NCBI GenBank assembly: GCA_016213305.1
Contig: JACRAV010000039.1
Span: 1-7,049 of the forward strand
DNA length: 7,049 nucleotides
Source: Candidatus Zixiibacteriota bacterium
GTDB lineage: Bacteria > Zixibacteria > MSB-5A5 > GN15 > FEB-12
Reading direction: 5' to 3'
The notes under the pieces are model-generated. The model made no database searches. It was not told the origin of the DNA and was given only the letters and a program-made list of their open reading frames with translations. Of the stretch, positions 6,032 to 7,049 are shown piece after piece. Numbering within the stretch: position 1 is the first letter of the stretch; each line of letters starts with the position of its first letter. The position numbers and the translations under genes are program-made.

Positions 6032-6059
6032 AATATATTGACCCCGACCGGAAATACAA
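6032..6059 (-). promoter_or_regulatory. Probable ferredoxin promoter
   Basis: On the minus strand TATATT (6032-6037) is a good -10 box. TTGTAT (6054-6059) lies 16 bases upstream as a moderate -35. Transcription would start near 6025, giving a leader of about 50 bases. That leader contains a GC-rich hairpin, CGGCCC-ACC-GGGCCG read on the plus strand (6003-6017), before the ribosome site. Confidence 0.45.
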
Positions 6060-6203
6060 GGGGTAACTGTTCAATTTTGCCAATACGATGGCGGAGCACC
6101 CGGCTTTCCAAGTCCGTACACAAATTCATACGGTGAAGTGCAGATTGACGGTGATCTTGGTTGCCGGATAGAACCGGGAGCATTCGTTGACATTTACATA
6201 AAG

Positions 6204-6236
6204 AAAGCCGCCGAATCCGGGCGATTCGGCGGCTTT
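6204..6236 (-). terminator. Terminator of the tRNA-Gly/tRNA-Cys transcript
   Basis: A perfect 13-bp stem (6204-6216 with 6224-6236) and a 7-base loop, 6 bases past the tRNA-Cys 3' end on the minus strand. The exit side reads TTTCTTTATG, a moderate U-tract. It ends the tRNA operon and insulates the ferredoxin promoter. Confidence 0.8.
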
Positions 6237-6242
6237 CCGTGC

Positions 6243-6317
<75 letters not shown>

Positions 6318-6324
6318 GAAAAAT

Positions 6325-6399
<75 letters not shown>

Positions 6400-6440
6400 T
6401 GAAACGTCAACTGTCTTGCGGCCTTACCACCGCGACCCTG

Positions 6441-6468
6441 AATATATAGCTCCCCGTCAGATTGTCAA
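6441..6468 (-). promoter_or_regulatory. tRNA operon promoter
   Basis: On the minus strand a perfect TTGACA (6463-6468) and TATATT (6441-6446) are 16 bases apart. The expected start, near 6434, is about 35 bases before mature tRNA-Gly. The -35 box begins one base after the stop codon of the upstream TPR gene, so the promoter fills the short gap between the two genes. Confidence 0.65.
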
Positions 6469-6469
6469 C

Positions 6470-7049
6470 TTATTTCCCGCCCGGAGAAAGCCGCCGCCGC
6501 TCGGCAACCTGCTGATCAATAAGAGCTTGGATTCGCGGGACGAACCAGGGCACCAGCTTGAGCAACCAGCGGCGATGAATCTCCGCCTTGCGCTCATTCC
6601 CCTCCAGTCGAGCATACAGGTATAAATCCTTATGCGGCTCGTACAATGTCGAGTCGACCGCCACCACGCTATCCAGTAGGGGGCGGGCGAGTTCATGTTT
6701 TTGCATCAGGAAAAGACAAAATGCCTTGTAGTAAGCGACATAAATGTACACGGGCTTGATCGAAGCGGCCGCCGCCGAATCAAAGTAGGCAACCGCCCGG
6801 TCATATTTCGCCTGAGTGTAGAGATCAAGCGCCGTTTTGTAATACTGAACATACTTTACCGGATAAGTCGGGGTCAGGTCCTCGCCTACCGGACTCATCC
6901 GCTTGAACGCCGGAGTAATGAGTCCCGCCGTACCGGGTTGTTCGGGAGTGGGAAAGTACCAGCCGATGGCGCGATAACTGTTCATGAAAGCCGGAATGAG
7001 CAAAAGCGCCCGCTCGGCGGGAGCCGATGGCTTGGCGCCGGTCGAAAAC
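6470..7049 (-). CDS. TPR-containing protein, C-terminal part (N-terminus beyond right edge)
   Basis: The frame is open from the right edge to a TAA at 6470-6472, 192 codons. The TTG at 7003 lies inside a frame that continues to the edge ('FSTGAKPSAPAERALLL'), so the gene almost certainly starts outside the window. An 'ALLLIPAFMNSYRAIGWYF' stretch near the edge is hydrophobic enough to be the tail of a membrane segment or a packed helix. The rest contains two to three TPR-like helix pairs: 'YYKTALDLYTQAKYDRAVAYFDSA', then 'YYKAFCLFLMQKHELARPLLDS', then 'HKDLYLYARLEGNERKAEIHRR'. The basic C-terminus ends 'ERRRLSPGGK'. Such repeats mediate protein contacts. What the missing N-terminal part does cannot be said. 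The gene is followed directly by the tRNA promoter, with no hairpin visible between. Confidence 0.7.
   Translation of the reverse strand, partial: FSTGAKPSAPAERALLLIPAFMNSYRAIGWYFPTPEQPGTAGLITPAFKRMSPVGEDLTPTYPVKYVQYYKTALDLYTQAKYDRAVAYFDSAAAASIKPVYIYVAYYKAFCLFLMQKHELARPLLDSVVAVDSTLYEPHKDLYLYARLEGNERKAEIHRRWLLKLVPWFVPRIQALIDQQVAERRRLSPGGK

Noticed and set aside
5973..6083. N-terminal extension of the ferredoxin to a start at 6083
   Set aside because: It would cross the predicted promoter and the leader hairpin. The GGAGG at 5983-5987 points to the ATG at 5972, and the shorter form has the normal length of the family.
6114..6133. Inverted repeat CCGTA / TACGG with 10-base loop
   Set aside because: Only 5 bp with no U-tract and no relation to a promoter. 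It is likely to occur by chance.

Overview
The window looks like chromosomal DNA of a diderm (Gram-negative type) bacterium, moderately GC-rich by eye. Two genes encode proteins with lipobox signal peptides and one carries a SPOR domain, which fits an envelope with an outer membrane. The mix of genes (zinc-ribbon/PEGA/TPR membrane protein, two-CW protein, DUF1573-like protein, Allochromatium-type ferredoxin) recalls deep-branching FCB-type or candidate-phylum genomes such as Zixibacteria. That placement is inference only. No mobile element, phage gene or CRISPR array is visible.

Layout. (1) A lipoprotein gene with an RskA-like domain runs leftward off the left edge from 497, behind a good sigma-70-type promoter. 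(2) Divergent from it, a rightward pair spans 740-3063: a 674-residue membrane protein (zinc ribbon, one membrane segment, CarboxypepD_reg-like, PEGA, TPRs), then a 99-residue two-CW protein that overlaps it by one base. (3) A leftward SPOR-domain lipoprotein gene lies at 3075-3716 and has its own promoter. (4) Divergent from that is a rightward pair at 3879-5562: a CBS-type PLP-dependent beta-synthase and a secreted DUF1573-like protein separated by one base. (5) From 5599 to 5775 there is no open frame. Instead there is a near-consensus promoter followed by a strongly self-complementary RNA with two mutually exclusive folds, a U-tract and a second hairpin terminator. This is the best candidate for an undescribed element. 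(6) Leftward genes follow: a 2[4Fe-4S] ferredoxin (5787-5972), a tRNA-Gly(GCC)-tRNA-Cys(GCA) pair with its own promoter and terminator, and the C-terminal part of a TPR protein that enters from the right edge.

How the genes may work together. Most protein products appear to act at or outside the inner membrane (two lipoproteins, a membrane-anchored TPR scaffold, a secreted Ig-like protein). The beta-synthase, ferredoxin and tRNAs are housekeeping functions. There is no single obvious pathway. The two tight gene pairs (740-3063 and 3879-5562) are the only places where the sequence itself argues for joint function.
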